A stretch of DNA of 64,000 nucleotides from positions 1 through 64,000 of the forward strand of contig DASXVO010000056.1 of assembly GCA_036504215.1 (NCBI GenBank). Reading direction: 5' to 3'. Within the stretch, counting starts at the first letter, position 1; every line of letters begins with the position of its first letter. The translations under genes and the position numbers were made by a program. This document shows, one piece after another, positions 8,201 through 16,700 of the stretch. The stretch is from Vicinamibacterales bacterium (GTDB taxonomy: Bacteria > Acidobacteriota > Vicinamibacteria > Vicinamibacterales > Fen-181). The notes under the pieces were generated by a model that made no database searches, was not told where the DNA came from, and saw only the letters and a list, made by a program, of their open reading frames with translations.

Positions 8201-10263
8201 ACGCCCATGACGGCGGCCTTCACCTCGAGGATGTCTTGCGACGTCTCGATGAGCAGGAGGTCGCAGTCGCCGTCCATCAGCGACCCGGCCTGCTGCGCGA
8301 AGACCTCGGCGAGCTCCTGGAACGAGATGCGCGAGAGCTCCGGGTCGGACGAGGACGGGAGCTTGCCCGTCGGCCCGAGGACCCCGCAGACGAAGCGTCG
8401 GTGTCCCTCCACGGAGTAGCGGTCGGCCACACGCCGCGCGAGCGCCGCGGCGGCGCGATTGATCTCCGGTGCCTGATCCTCGAGGCCGTACTCGGCCATC
8501 GTCAGACGGTTCGAGCGGAACGTGCAGGTCTCGATCACGTCGCAGCCGGCCTCGAGATACGACGCATGGACCGATTCGATTGCCTCTGGCTTCCTCAGCA
8601 CGAGGTAGTCGTTGCAGCCGACATAGCGCTCGCCGCCGAAGTCGGCGGCCGACAGGTTCTGCCGCTGAAGCTCCGTGCCCATGGCGCCGTCGAACACGGC
8701 GACTCGCTCCGCGAGCGCGTCGAGATAGCCCCGGTCCGTGTAATCGGCCGGCGGGCGCATGGCGGCGTCGGCCCTGCTGCCGCTGCGCGTGCGGATGGTG
8801 AGGGCCTGCTGGCCGACCTCCGCTGCGGCCGCGGGCAACTGCTTGATGCCCGCCTCGCGCACCAGGCGTGGGACGATCAATTCCCAGCCGACCGCCATGA
8901 TGTGGACGCCGCGGACACCCTTCAACGTCCTGACGCGCTCGATGATCTCGAGGGCGATCTGCACGCCTTCTTCCTGTGGGTCGGACGATCGTTCGAGGCG
9001 CGTGACCATCGCCGCCGGAATCTTGATGCCGGGCACCTGCATCATCATCTTCGCGGCGCGCGCGCTACGCACCGGCGTGATGCCGACGAGGAATGGCGTC
9101 CTGTCGAGGACGCCGGCCCTGTCGAGGCCCTCGAGGTAGCGCTCGAAGGCCTCGATGTCGTAGACCAGATTGCTCTGGAAGAACTGCGCACCCGCGTGCG
9201 CCTTCTTCAGCTCGCGCTGCGCCTGGGCGCGCGGCGTCGAAGCGGAGGGCGAGGCGGCGGCGCCGAGGAACAGGCGCGGCGGATTCGCGATGGCGCGGCC
9301 GTCGAGGTACTGCTTCGTGTCGCGCATGCGGCGCAGCATCCAGAGCATCTGGATCGAGTCCAGATCCCAGATGTCCATGCGGCCGTGCGGCGCCGGGCCC
9401 TGCTTCGGGTGATCGCCGGTCAGGCAGAGGATGTTGCGAATGCCGAGCGCGGCCGCGCCGAGGACCTCGGCCTGGATCGCCATCCGAGAGCGATCGCGCG
9501 CCGCCATCTGCATCACCGGCTCGACGCCCTGCTGGATCGACAGCGCCGAGCAGGCGAGCGACGACATGCGGGGGGTGGCCGACGGGTTGTCGGTGAAGTT
9601 GGCCGCGTCGATGTAGTCGCGCAGGATGGCGAGCGTGCGCGCGAGTTCGTCGGGCGCGACCGACAGCGGCGGCGCGACCTCTGAGGTCACGACGAACTGC
9701 CCGGCTGCGAGCTTCTCTTCGAGGGAGGAGACGGGCTGGTGGGGCAGCGCCGGGTGCGGCTCGCCGTCGCCCTGCCACCAGTACGGCTGGCGGATCTCGC
9801 GGAACAGGCCGTCCCAGAACTCCTTGCGCGCATCGCCGCCCGCGACGAGGTTCTTGGCGGCCTCGACGTAACCCCGGTCGCGGACCTTGCCGAGGACCTC
9901 GAGCCACGTCTCGCGGCCCACGCGCGACCAGTCGAGCGGCGGCAGGACCTCGAGGAGCCTGTCCTCGCGGCCCATCCTCTCGGCGCGTTCGTAGATGCGG
10001 TGCCAGATGCAGGGCCGGGTCGAATCCACGTAGCAGCACTCGGGCGTCGAGCCGCCGCACGGGCCGTTACGAAGCCCCTTCGGGCATTCCATCGGGCAGA
10101 TGAACGCCGTCTCCTGGAGCAGACAGTTGCCGCACATCCGACACCCGAACAGGAGGCCCTTCACCTCACGCTCGAAGAACGTGAAGCACCGTTCGGCGAA
10201 CGGCGCCCGGGTGAATCCGAAGTACGCGGGCTGAAAACGGTGACCTGGCGTGAATCCCGGCAT
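5248..10263 (-). CDS. metH: MetV-MetF-MetH fusion: methylene-THF reductase plus B12-dependent methionine synthase
   Basis: The 1671-residue product should reduce methylene-THF to methyl-THF and pass the methyl group through cobalamin to homocysteine in one chain. Residues about 20-90 are a cysteine-rich domain like MetV/MTHFR_C (C41, C44, C47, C56, C60, C69, C76, C77, C85), suggesting a metal or Fe-S site. Residues about 180-475 are the MTHFR barrel (TSEVAPP, NFTDNPSAT, LCLTGDHP). Residues about 515-820 are the homocysteine methyltransferase barrel with zinc ligands C738, C804 and C805. Residues about 850-1110 are the pterin-binding barrel (IGERLNAQGSK). The B12 cap lies at about 1195-1250. 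The B12 domain at about 1252-1385 has the DxHxxG motif at 1263-1268. The activation domain is at about 1425-1671 (RGVRFAWGFGALPD). The frame opens at 10359, but the ATG at 10263 has a GGAGG site about ten bases upstream and starts at the conserved part. Confidence 0.9.
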   Translation of the reverse strand: MPGFTPGHRFQPAYFGFTRAPFAERCFTFFEREVKGLLFGCRMCGNCLLQETAFICPMECPKGLRNGPCGGSTPECCYVDSTRPCIWHRIYERAERMGREDRLLEVLPPLDWSRVGRETWLEVLGKVRDRGYVEAAKNLVAGGDARKEFWDGLFREIRQPYWWQGDGEPHPALPHQPVSSLEEKLAAGQFVVTSEVAPPLSVAPDELARTLAILRDYIDAANFTDNPSATPRMSSLACSALSIQQGVEPVMQMAARDRSRMAIQAEVLGAAALGIRNILCLTGDHPKQGPAPHGRMDIWDLDSIQMLWMLRRMRDTKQYLDGRAIANPPRLFLGAAASPSASTPRAQAQRELKKAHAGAQFFQSNLVYDIEAFERYLEGLDRAGVLDRTPFLVGITPVRSARAAKMMMQVPGIKIPAAMVTRLERSSDPQEEGVQIALEIIERVRTLKGVRGVHIMAVGWELIVPRLVREAGIKQLPAAAAEVGQQALTIRTRSGSRADAAMRPPADYTDRGYLDALAERVAVFDGAMGTELQRQNLSAADFGGERYVGCNDYLVLRKPEAIESVHASYLEAGCDVIETCTFRSNRLTMAEYGLEDQAPEINRAAAALARRVADRYSVEGHRRFVCGVLGPTGKLPSSSDPELSRISFQELAEVFAQQAGSLMDGDCDLLLIETSQDILEVKAAVMGVQDAFARTGRKIPLQVQVTLDTNGRMLLGTDIAAVLATLERMPIDVIGINCSTGPEHMRAPLAYLGDHSSRPLSCLPNAGLPLNVDGRAVYPLQPEEFAHDLTDFVERFGLNVVGGCCGTTPEHIRALVGRLSRRKARPRTTLPLPLVSSGITAASLIQNPRPMLIGERLNAQGSKKMKELLLAEDYDGIAMLGREQIDGGAHTLDICVAMTERRDETYLMSQVVKKLSQTVEAPLVIDTTEAEVLEVALEAAPGRIIVNAVNMENGRQRLDAMLPLVRDYGAATIALTIDERGMARTADRKVEVARRLYDIATREYGLLPDALIFDALTFTLATGDPESANTAVETLEGLRRIKAELPGVFTSLGVSNVSYGFKPAARWVLNSVFLYHAVEAGLDMAIVNPKQVTPYPEIPTAQRELAEDLLFNRRSDATARFISFYEGAKSRQTAADPLAGKSPSERLHWRILHRQPEGCEVDIDAILATGVREATGIANLFAQPGYTYPNPDTSAVAVRTLNQVLLPAMREVGDKFGSGELILPFVLQSAETMKKAVSHLEKYLEKAEGVTKGRIVLATVYGDVHDIGKNLIKTILANNGYSVHDLGKQVPVSTIVDRAAELQADVIGLSALLVSTSRQMPLVVRELDRRGLSVPVMVGGAAINRDFGRDITAVDGDRTYGGGVFYCRDAFEGLETVDRLMDPTTRDAVLARERTAADERRKPAAKAAVIAGRSSIVARPEDVPQTPFWGSRTMQTMPIEEVFERLNESRLFRVSWGGSTQRGAGWKQLQKDFSARLERMKREAIEQRWLVPQAVYGYFPAQSDGNELVVFHPDDHSQVMTRLSFPRQREEEHLCLADFFLPLGSEKMDVAALQVVTVGAAATERFDSMDAQDAYSEAYFSHGLAVRTAEAATELLCDRIRQELGLAGHRGVRFAWGFGALPDVEEHRKVFLLLPAERELGMILTSAGQLIPEQSTATLVVHHPEARYFNT

Positions 10264-10381
10264 CTGTCCTGACCCTCCAAGGGGGAAATCGAGAAATGTT
10301 ACATCAGACGGCCAGGTGGCGGAGGTTCTGCGTCTGAAGGCGCCGGATCGGCGATTCACTGTTAATCAACCGTAGTACTAC
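10264..10381 (-). promoter_or_regulatory. Leader of the methionine synthase fusion with inverted repeats
   Basis: The leader contains a 7-bp inverted repeat, TCAGACG (10304-10310) and CGTCTGA (10331-10337), about 40 bases before the start codon. A perfect 10-bp palindrome GTAGTACTAC lies at 10372-10381. Either could be an operator or part of a structured leader controlling methionine synthesis. I looked for cobalamin and SAM riboswitch cores and did not recognise one. Confidence 0.3.
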
Positions 10382-10440
10382 TCCTCGGATTCTGACGGCC
10401 TACGCACAGTCGGCCTACGTTGGGAATGCCGAGACAGTCG

Positions 10441-10614
10441 GTGGGCGACTTGCTGGCGACGAGCCCGACGCCGGGCGACGCGATACGGTCGACACCGACG
10501 GTGGTCCACGGCGCGGCCGCGGGTCGACCCGGCACGGTTGTCGACAGGGTTCTCGAGCCGCCCGCATCCGACCAGGGAGCCGTGCTCGTCGTGCTGACGC
10601 GGCAGGAGGAATAG
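10441..10614 (+). pseudogene. Truncated duplicate of the 3' end of the downstream tail-fibre-like gene
   Basis: Translated in frame, this stretch matches the last 55 residues of the intact protein encoded at 10928-12406. By eye 38 of 55 residues are identical, including DLL.TSPTPG, PTVVHG and GAVLV, and it stops at nearly the same position. Nothing resembling the rest of that protein precedes it; a TTG at 10420 opens a frame of only 64 codons with no signal peptide. The likeliest origin is a tandem duplication in which most of the first copy was deleted. A silent 3' cassette is an alternative. Confidence 0.75.
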
Positions 10615-10927
10615 CGCATTTGAGCGTGCCGGCGGTGCTGGTGATCGAGGACACGGGCCATCTTGGCGCGTTGGATACCCCCGGTCGGGCCAGTGCGGTA
10701 GTGCGAAAGTGATACGGTGCCACCTGTGTGGCGGTACGGCATACTGATGGGCCTGTTGGCCGCGTTGACCTCGGCGAAACAAAAGAACGAAAAGAACTGG
10801 GGGGCTCCCAAGGCCTTCGCGTGGGTGTATGCTGTGGCGGATCGTCGGCAGTCCATCTCGACTTAATCCTGGGACCAGCGGTGGCATTGCGGTTCGGGGC
10901 GGAGAGAATGGCGCCCAAGGAGCGATC
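10615..10927. other. Non-coding stretch before the tail-fibre-like gene
   Basis: This stretch of about 310 bases holds no convincing gene. An A-rich island lies at about 10776-10798, and a small GCCAC/GTGGC stem at about 10720-10735. It should contain the promoter of the gene starting at 10928, but no clear -35/-10 pair is visible. Confidence 0.4.
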
Positions 10928-12406
10928 ATGAAGATCAAGCTTGCGGTATGGAGTCTCCTGGTGGTTCTGGTGTTCGCGCTGAGTGCTGCGGCACAGACTC
11001 CGCCGCGGCTGGTGCGGTTCAGCGGCGTGGTGCGCGACGCGCAAGGGGTCACGCACAGCGGGGCGGCGACGCTGACGTTTGCGATCTACGCGGAGGCCGA
11101 GGGCGGGACGCCGCTGTGGAGCGAAGCGCAGGCGCTGACGCTCGATGCGGACGGACGCTATGCGGTGGTGCTGGGCGCGACGCGGCCGGAAGGGCTGCCG
11201 CTCGATATCTTCGCGAGTGGCGAGGCGCGTTGGTTGGGCGTGCACGCCGAGGGGGTGGCAAACGCGCCGAGGGTGCTGCTGGTGAGCGTGCCCTACGCGT
11301 TGAAGGCGGCGGATGCGGAGACGGTGGGCGGCAAGCCACTGTCGGCGTTCGTGCTGGCGGGGGACAAGACGGGAGTGGGGACGGACGGGCTCACGTATGT
11401 GGACACGCGGGTGCTGAAGAGCGGACTGGCCGCGGCGGCGCCCGGGACACAGGCGGCGACGGCCGGAACGCAGGACTACCTGGCGCGGTTTGCGGCGGAC
11501 GGTGTCAGTTTGACCAACTCGGCGCTGTACCAGTCGTCGACGAGGATTGGCGTGGGCACGGCGGCCCCGGCGGCGACGGTGCACATAGCCGCGCCGGAGT
11601 CGCCGGCGATCTTTTTCGAAGTGGTGAACAACAACCTCGGGGCACTGCCGGCGATCTACCGCGTTGCCCGCGGGACGCCGGGGGCGATGCTGCCGGTGCA
11701 GACGAACGACATCTTGGGTGGCTTGGCGGCGCGCGCATGGAACGGAACGAGCTGGTCGGCGGGCGTGGGCCAGGTGATGTTCAGGGCGGCCGAGAACTGG
11801 ACGGCGACGGCGAACGGTTCGTTCCTGCAGTTGACGACGACGCCGACCGGCGGGACGCAGTGGGTCGAGCGGATGCGGATCACGCCGGACGGCAACGTGG
11901 GCATCGGGGTCGATGTCCCGGACTCGAAATTGCACGTGGTCGGGGCGGCGCACATCACGGGCGACACGGTGGTGGACGGGAACATCGCGGCAAAGTATCA
12001 GGACGTGGCGGAGTGGGTGGAGAGTGTCGAGCCGTTGGAAGCGGGGACGGTCGTGGTGGTGGACCCGACGGCGGCCAACGGCGTGCGGCCCTCGACGACG
12101 GCGTATGACGTCGCGGTGGCCGGCGCGGTGTCGGCCCAGCCGGGTCTGACCCTTGGCGAGCGGGGCGCGAGCAAGTCGCTGGTGGCGCAGAGCGGGCGCG
12201 TGAGGGTGAAGGTGGACGCCCGGTATGGCGCGATCAAGGCGGGCGACCTGCTGGTGACGAGCCCGACGCCGGGCCACGCGATGCGGTCGAAACCGACGGT
12301 GGTCCACGGCGTGGCGATGCATCGGCCCGGCACGATTGTGGGCAAGGCCCTCGAGCCGCTGGCATCCGGCCGAGGTGCCGTGCTCGTCCTGCTGACGCTG
12401 CAGTAA
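10928..12406 (+). CDS. Secreted tail-fibre-like protein with peptidase_G2-like C-terminus
   Basis: The 492-residue product has a signal peptide ending at SAAAQ. The N-terminal domain (RLVRFSGVVRDAQG, then a VPYALKAADAETVGG stretch) is common in secreted proteins of acidobacteria and related soil bacteria. The middle resembles fibre-type repeats (SSTRIGVGTAAPAATVHIA, and later GNVGIGVDVPDSKLHVVG). The C-terminal 130 residues (YQDVAEWVES, then DLLVTSPTPGHAM) resemble the peptidase_G2/IMC chaperone-like domain of tail-spike proteins, so self-cleavage after trimerisation is possible; this is inference. The frame is open from 10829, but the ATG at 10928 has an AAGGAG site five bases upstream and begins the signal peptide. 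A hairpin follows the stop. A broken copy of the 3' end lies at 10441-10614. Confidence 0.75.
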   Translation: MKIKLAVWSLLVVLVFALSAAAQTPPRLVRFSGVVRDAQGVTHSGAATLTFAIYAEAEGGTPLWSEAQALTLDADGRYAVVLGATRPEGLPLDIFASGEARWLGVHAEGVANAPRVLLVSVPYALKAADAETVGGKPLSAFVLAGDKTGVGTDGLTYVDTRVLKSGLAAAAPGTQAATAGTQDYLARFAADGVSLTNSALYQSSTRIGVGTAAPAATVHIAAPESPAIFFEVVNNNLGALPAIYRVARGTPGAMLPVQTNDILGGLAARAWNGTSWSAGVGQVMFRAAENWTATANGSFLQLTTTPTGGTQWVERMRITPDGNVGIGVDVPDSKLHVVGAAHITGDTVVDGNIAAKYQDVAEWVESVEPLEAGTVVVVDPTAANGVRPSTTAYDVAVAGAVSAQPGLTLGERGASKSLVAQSGRVRVKVDARYGAIKAGDLLVTSPTPGHAMRSKPTVVHGVAMHRPGTIVGKALEPLASGRGAVLVLLTLQ

Positions 12407-12432
12407 GCGTTCGATTTCTGACAGAGAGACTG

Positions 12433-12469
12433 AGGGCCGGGCTTCTCCTCTACCTGGGAGCCCGGCCTT
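12433..12469 (+). terminator. Hairpin terminator after the tail-fibre-like gene
   Basis: GGCCGGGCT (12435-12443) pairs with AGCCCGGCC (12459-12467), giving a 9-bp GC-rich stem that extends by one wobble and one A-T pair. It starts 27 bases after the stop at 12406. Only CTTC follows and there is no long T run, so termination efficiency is uncertain. Confidence 0.6.
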
Positions 12470-12485
12470 CGCGCGTACGGCTTGC

Positions 12486-12513
12486 CCCGCCGAAGCCGTC
12501 TGGCGAAGGCGGG
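12486..12513. repeat. GC-rich symmetric hairpin element
   Basis: The element reads CCCGCC-GAA-GCC-GTCT-GGC-GAA-GGCGGG. It forms a 6-bp stem, a symmetric GAA/GAA internal loop, a 3-bp stem and a 4-base loop. Such CGAAGGCGGG-type hairpins are, to my knowledge, dispersed in several soil-bacterial genomes. Only one full copy was seen in this window. Confidence 0.5.
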
Positions 12514-12554
12514 AGGCCCGAGGTCACTCGATCTGGCAGGCTCGCGGTCACCGG

Positions 12555-12974
12555 ATGGAGCGCAGGACGGGGCTCCCGCCTGCCGACACCATCGCCGTCG
12601 CGACGATTCGGTCGCTGCCTGCGAAGATCGCCTTCACCAGCAACCGGGAACAGACACGTAAGACCATCGGTCGCGTCGGCGGTGCGATGCCGAACCTGCG
12701 GACCATGGAGAACGTCGGCCTGGCCGAAGCGTTCGAGATCGACCGTAGCAACGACCAGGTCCTGCGGCGAGTGGTCGCGCGCGAGTGCCGCGACGCGCAG
12801 GACGCGGGCTGCCCGACGAGGATCGAGGCCGAGGCTCGCGAGATCGTTCGCGACGCGGAGCGCCGGACATATCGCTCGCTGGGCGCGTTGCGCCAGGTGG
12901 TCGACGGTCTGCGCGCGCTTCCCGGCGGCAAGACCGTGCTCCTGGTGTCGGGCGGAATGGTGAGCGGCCGGAAT
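12555..12974 (+). pseudogene. Remnant of an acidobacterial VWFA-related protein
   Basis: About 140 residues match the middle of VWFA-related proteins of acidobacteria: ADTIAVAT and PAKIAFTSNREQTRKTIGRV, then GLAEAFEI, a Cys-containing ARECRDAQDAGC segment, and LRALPGGKTVLLVSGGM. The signal peptide, the first half of the VWA fold with its DxSxS metal site, and everything after GGM are missing. The frame stays open further but then runs antisense to the lipoprotein gene and no longer resembles the family. No ribosome binding site precedes the ATG. I read it as a decayed gene; the family assignment is from recall of family features. Confidence 0.6.
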
Positions 12975-13069
12975 GCATCGCCCGCTACTCGAACGTCCGC
13001 CGGTTCCAGGTCGCGACTGACGCCGTTCCACGATGAACAGACATCGGAACCGGGCGAGGCCCGTTCGGT

Positions 13070-13615
13070 CTACCATTCCGAACCGCTGGCCTTGACATCG
13101 AGGATCCGCCGCGTCGCATCCCCCGCCAGCTTGTACTTCGCCGGCCCCAGCGTGGTCGTGCCGCCGGCGGCGATCGAAGACTGCACCCACTCCCGCGCCT
13201 TTGGCGGATCTGCGCCGTCGAAGTGCAGGCCGGCGATCGCGCCGAACAGCCGGAGCGGGAGGTTGTCCTTGGGCGGACCGCTCTGGGTCACGACGGCGTT
13301 GATGTATTCGATCTTGCCCGGCGTGCTGCCGTAGAATCGCACCTTGTAGCTGACGAGCGGCGTTCCTGAGTCGCAGGTCCATACGCTCGCCCGGTTCTCC
13401 GTGGCCGGCCCCTGACAGTTCATCCCGACGGTTGCCAGCGCGGCGCGGATGTCGTTCGCCCAGAGGCCGCGCAGCCATCGGGTCTCGAGGGTCTTGTCCG
13501 CCGCACCGGCGGACGCGCTTGGCGGCTTGTTCGCCGGCGCCGTACCCTCCCCGCCGCACGCCGCGAACACAACCGCGATTCCCACGACGCTTCCCGCCAG
13601 CCACAGTCGATTCAT
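13070..13615 (-). CDS. Small predicted lipoprotein
   Basis: The 181-residue product begins MNRLWLAGSVVGIAVVFAACGG, a lipoprotein signal with lipobox FAAC. After an Ala/Ser/Pro linker, the mature domain of about 130 residues has two cysteines (GMNCQGP, WTCDSG) that could form a disulphide. I do not recognise a family. The open frame reaches 13807, but the ATG at 13615 has an AGGAGG ribosome binding site and starts the lipoprotein signal. It is divergent from the large Asp-box protein gene, with about 177 bp shared between them. Confidence 0.8.
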   Translation of the reverse strand: MNRLWLAGSVVGIAVVFAACGGEGTAPANKPPSASAGAADKTLETRWLRGLWANDIRAALATVGMNCQGPATENRASVWTCDSGTPLVSYKVRFYGSTPGKIEYINAVVTQSGPPKDNLPLRLFGAIAGLHFDGADPPKAREWVQSSIAAGGTTTLGPAKYKLAGDATRRILDVKASGSEW

Positions 13616-13792
13616 CACGCCTCCTGAGGTCACCACCATCGTTCCGAGAGAGATTATCCGTCCGTTCCGCTCGGCGCGGACAATTACTCCCGCAGTGATT
13701 TCTCCCCGGAGCGTTCTCCGCGGCGGTATACTCCCGCAATCCGACCCGACCTGTTCCCGCCCCTGGCGATCCGCCATTCCCGCGAGGTGACC

Positions 13793-16700
13793 ATGAGAGC
13801 GAGGCACGTCCTTGCCGCAACGCCCGTCATTTGCCTGACGATGTTCCTGGTCGGCGGCGCCGTTCGTCCAGCCGCGCAGTCGGCACCGGCGGCCGCCTCA
13901 TCGCCGGCTGACGCACTGAAATCCCTGCAGTGGCGCAACATCGGTCCGACGGCTCAGACCGGCCGTGTTCCGGTGTTCGTCGGCCTTCCGGGCGATACCC
14001 AGAGGATGTACGTTGCGGGCGCCGTCGGCGGCATCTTCAAGACGACCAACGGGGGCGTGACCTGGAGGCCGATCTTCGACGACAAGCCCGTTGCCTCGGT
14101 CGGCGCCATCGCCATCGCGCCCTCCGACCCGAACGTCATCTACGTCGGCACGGGGGAAGGCAACCCCCGCAACGACGCGTCGATTGGCGACGGCATCTAC
14201 AAATCGATCGATGCCGGCGATCATTGGGCCCACGTGGGTCTGCCCGATTCGGAGAAGATCGCCCGCCTCGTCATCGACCCCCACAACACCGACGTCGTCT
14301 ATGCCTGCGCCCTCGGCCGCGAATGGGGACCGAATGAGGAGCGCGGCCTCTTCAAGACGATCGACGGCGGGAAGAGCTGGAAGAAGATCCTGTACGTCAA
14401 CGATCTCACGGGCTGTTCGGACGTCGATATCGACCCGACCAACGCGAACGTCGTCTACGCCGGAATGTGGACGTTCCGTCGCTGGGCCTGGTTCACCGAA
14501 TCGGGCGGCGGCGAGACCGCCGTGTACAAATCGTCGGACGGCGGCACGTCGTGGACGAGACTGTCCGGCCCGAGCGCGACGCGCGGTTTGCCCAGAGGGT
14601 TGATGGACCGCATCGGCATCGCCGTCGCGCGCAGCAATCCGAACGTCGTGTACGTGGTGAGCGAGACGACCGACGAGGGCGAACTGTGGCGCACCGACGA
14701 TGCTGGCGCGACATGGCGGGTGGTGAGCCGCGATCCGAACATCAATTTCCGGCCGTTCTACTACGCCGACATCCGCGTGGACCCGCAGCACCCGAACACG
14801 GTGTACGCGCTCTCCGGCGGTCTGTACAAGTCGGAGGATGGCGGGCGCACGTTCGTGCGCATCGGCGCAACGACGCACGGCGATCACCAGGCCATGTGGA
14901 TCGACCCGACGAATTCGGACCGGATCCTCGACGGTGACGATGGCGGGTTCCAGATCTCGTACGACGCCGGGAAGACGTTCGACATCATCAACAACATTCC
15001 GTTCACCCAGTTCTACAACGTCGCCTACGACCTTCAGACCCCGTATCACTTGTGCGGCGGCCTCCAGGACAACGGCACCTGGTGCGGCCCGAGCCAGACG
15101 CCGGGCGCACCCGGAACGCCGAAGAGCGCCTGGCAGAACGTGGGAGGCGGCGACGGGTTCTTCGCCGTGCCGGATCTCGAGGATCCGCACCTGGTCTACA
15201 GCGACCTGCAGGGCGGCGTGATCAGCCTGACGGACCGGCGTACTGGCGCATCCTGGGGCATCAATCCGTACCCGGGCGGCATCGGGTCGAGTGGCCAGTG
15301 GATGGCGCCGCAGAAGTACCGATTCAACTGGAACGCGCCGATCGTGCTGTCGCCGCAGGACCCGAAGACCGTCTACTTCGGCGGCAACGTCCTGTTCAAG
15401 ACGGCCAACCACGGCCAGTCGTGGACGGTCCTCGGTGACGACCTCACGACGAACGACAAGACCAAACAGCAGTCGTCGGGCGGGAAGATCGTCACGGACA
15501 ACACGGCCGCCGAGTTCCACTGCACGATCATCTCGATCGGCCCGTCTCCTGTCGATGCCAACGTCATCTGGGTCGGCACCGACGACGGCAACGTGCAGGT
15601 GACGCGCGACGGCGGCAAGAGCTGGACGAACACCGTCAAGGCGATGACCGGCCTCGCGCCCAACGCCTGGATCAACAAGGTCGAAGCGTCGCACTTCGGT
15701 GCGGGTACGGCGTTTGTCTCGGCGAGCCATTGGCAGGACGGCGACTACGCGCCCTACTTCTACAAGACCGCCGACTACGGCAAGACGTGGACGAAGATCA
15801 CGGCCGGCCTGCCGGCGCGGGGCTGGTCGCACGTCATCCGCGAGGATCCCAAGGTGAAGGATCTGCTCTACGCGGGCACCGAACTCGGCCTCTACGCCTC
15901 GTGGGACGGCGGCGCGACGTGGCTCTCGGTCCGCAACAACATGCCGCCCGTTGCCGTGCGCGACATCGCGATCCACCCGCGCGACAACGACATCATCGTG
16001 GCCACCCACGGGCGCGGGATCTTCATTCTCGACGACGCGGCGCCGATCCAGCAGATCGCCGCCGCCATGAAGGGTGACGCGTTCCTGTTCCCCATCCGAC
16101 CTGCAATCCGCTGGGCTGGCGGTGCCGGGATGTTCCGTTCGAACGAGCGAGACTGGATCGCGCCGAATCCGCCGGCGGGCGCGCTGATCAACGCCTACCT
16201 GAAGACGTCGCCGTCCGGGCCGGCGACGATTACCATCACCGACAAGGCGGGCAGGACCGTGCGTACGCAGCGCGCGCGCCCCGCGGCCGGTGTGAACCGC
16301 TTCGTCTGGAACCTGCGCTACGACACACCGGGCGGTGACCGTCCGCAAGCCGGGCCAGACCCGTTCGGCGACATGCCCGCGGCCGTGCGCGAGCGCTTCG
16401 GCGGTGGTGCGCAGGGGCCGGTCGTCATCCCCGGCGACTACAAGGTGACCGTGAAGGTCGGCGATCGTGAGTTGACCGGGAACGTGACCGTGAAACTCGA
16501 TCCCGGCGTGCAGGCGTCAGCGGCCGATCTCGATGCGCAATTCCAGGCTGCGGTCACGGCCGCCGCGCTCCAGTCGCGCGTCAACGTGGTCATCGAGAGG
16601 GTGGACCAGGTTCTGACCCAACTGTCGGCACTCGACGCCGAGCTTGCGCGCCAATCGCCGGCGCCGTCATACCGCGCCCGGGTGACGAAGGCGATGAGCA

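Noticed and set aside
6412-9684. A 1090-codon open frame opposite the methionine synthase fusion, and similar long antisense frames at 33552-36413, 13898-16348 and 20239-22332
   Set aside because: They lie antisense to genes with clear domains, have no signal or motif content, and are rich in Arg/His/Gln. They are typical shadow frames in high-GC coding DNA.
10264-10359. N-terminal extension of the methionine synthase fusion to 10359
   Set aside because: The extra 32 residues are not conserved-looking, while the ATG at 10263 has a GGAGG site and begins the domain.
10264-10440. Cobalamin or SAM riboswitch before the methionine synthase fusion
   Set aside because: No B12-box-like or SAM-box-like core was recognisable by eye; only simple inverted repeats were seen.
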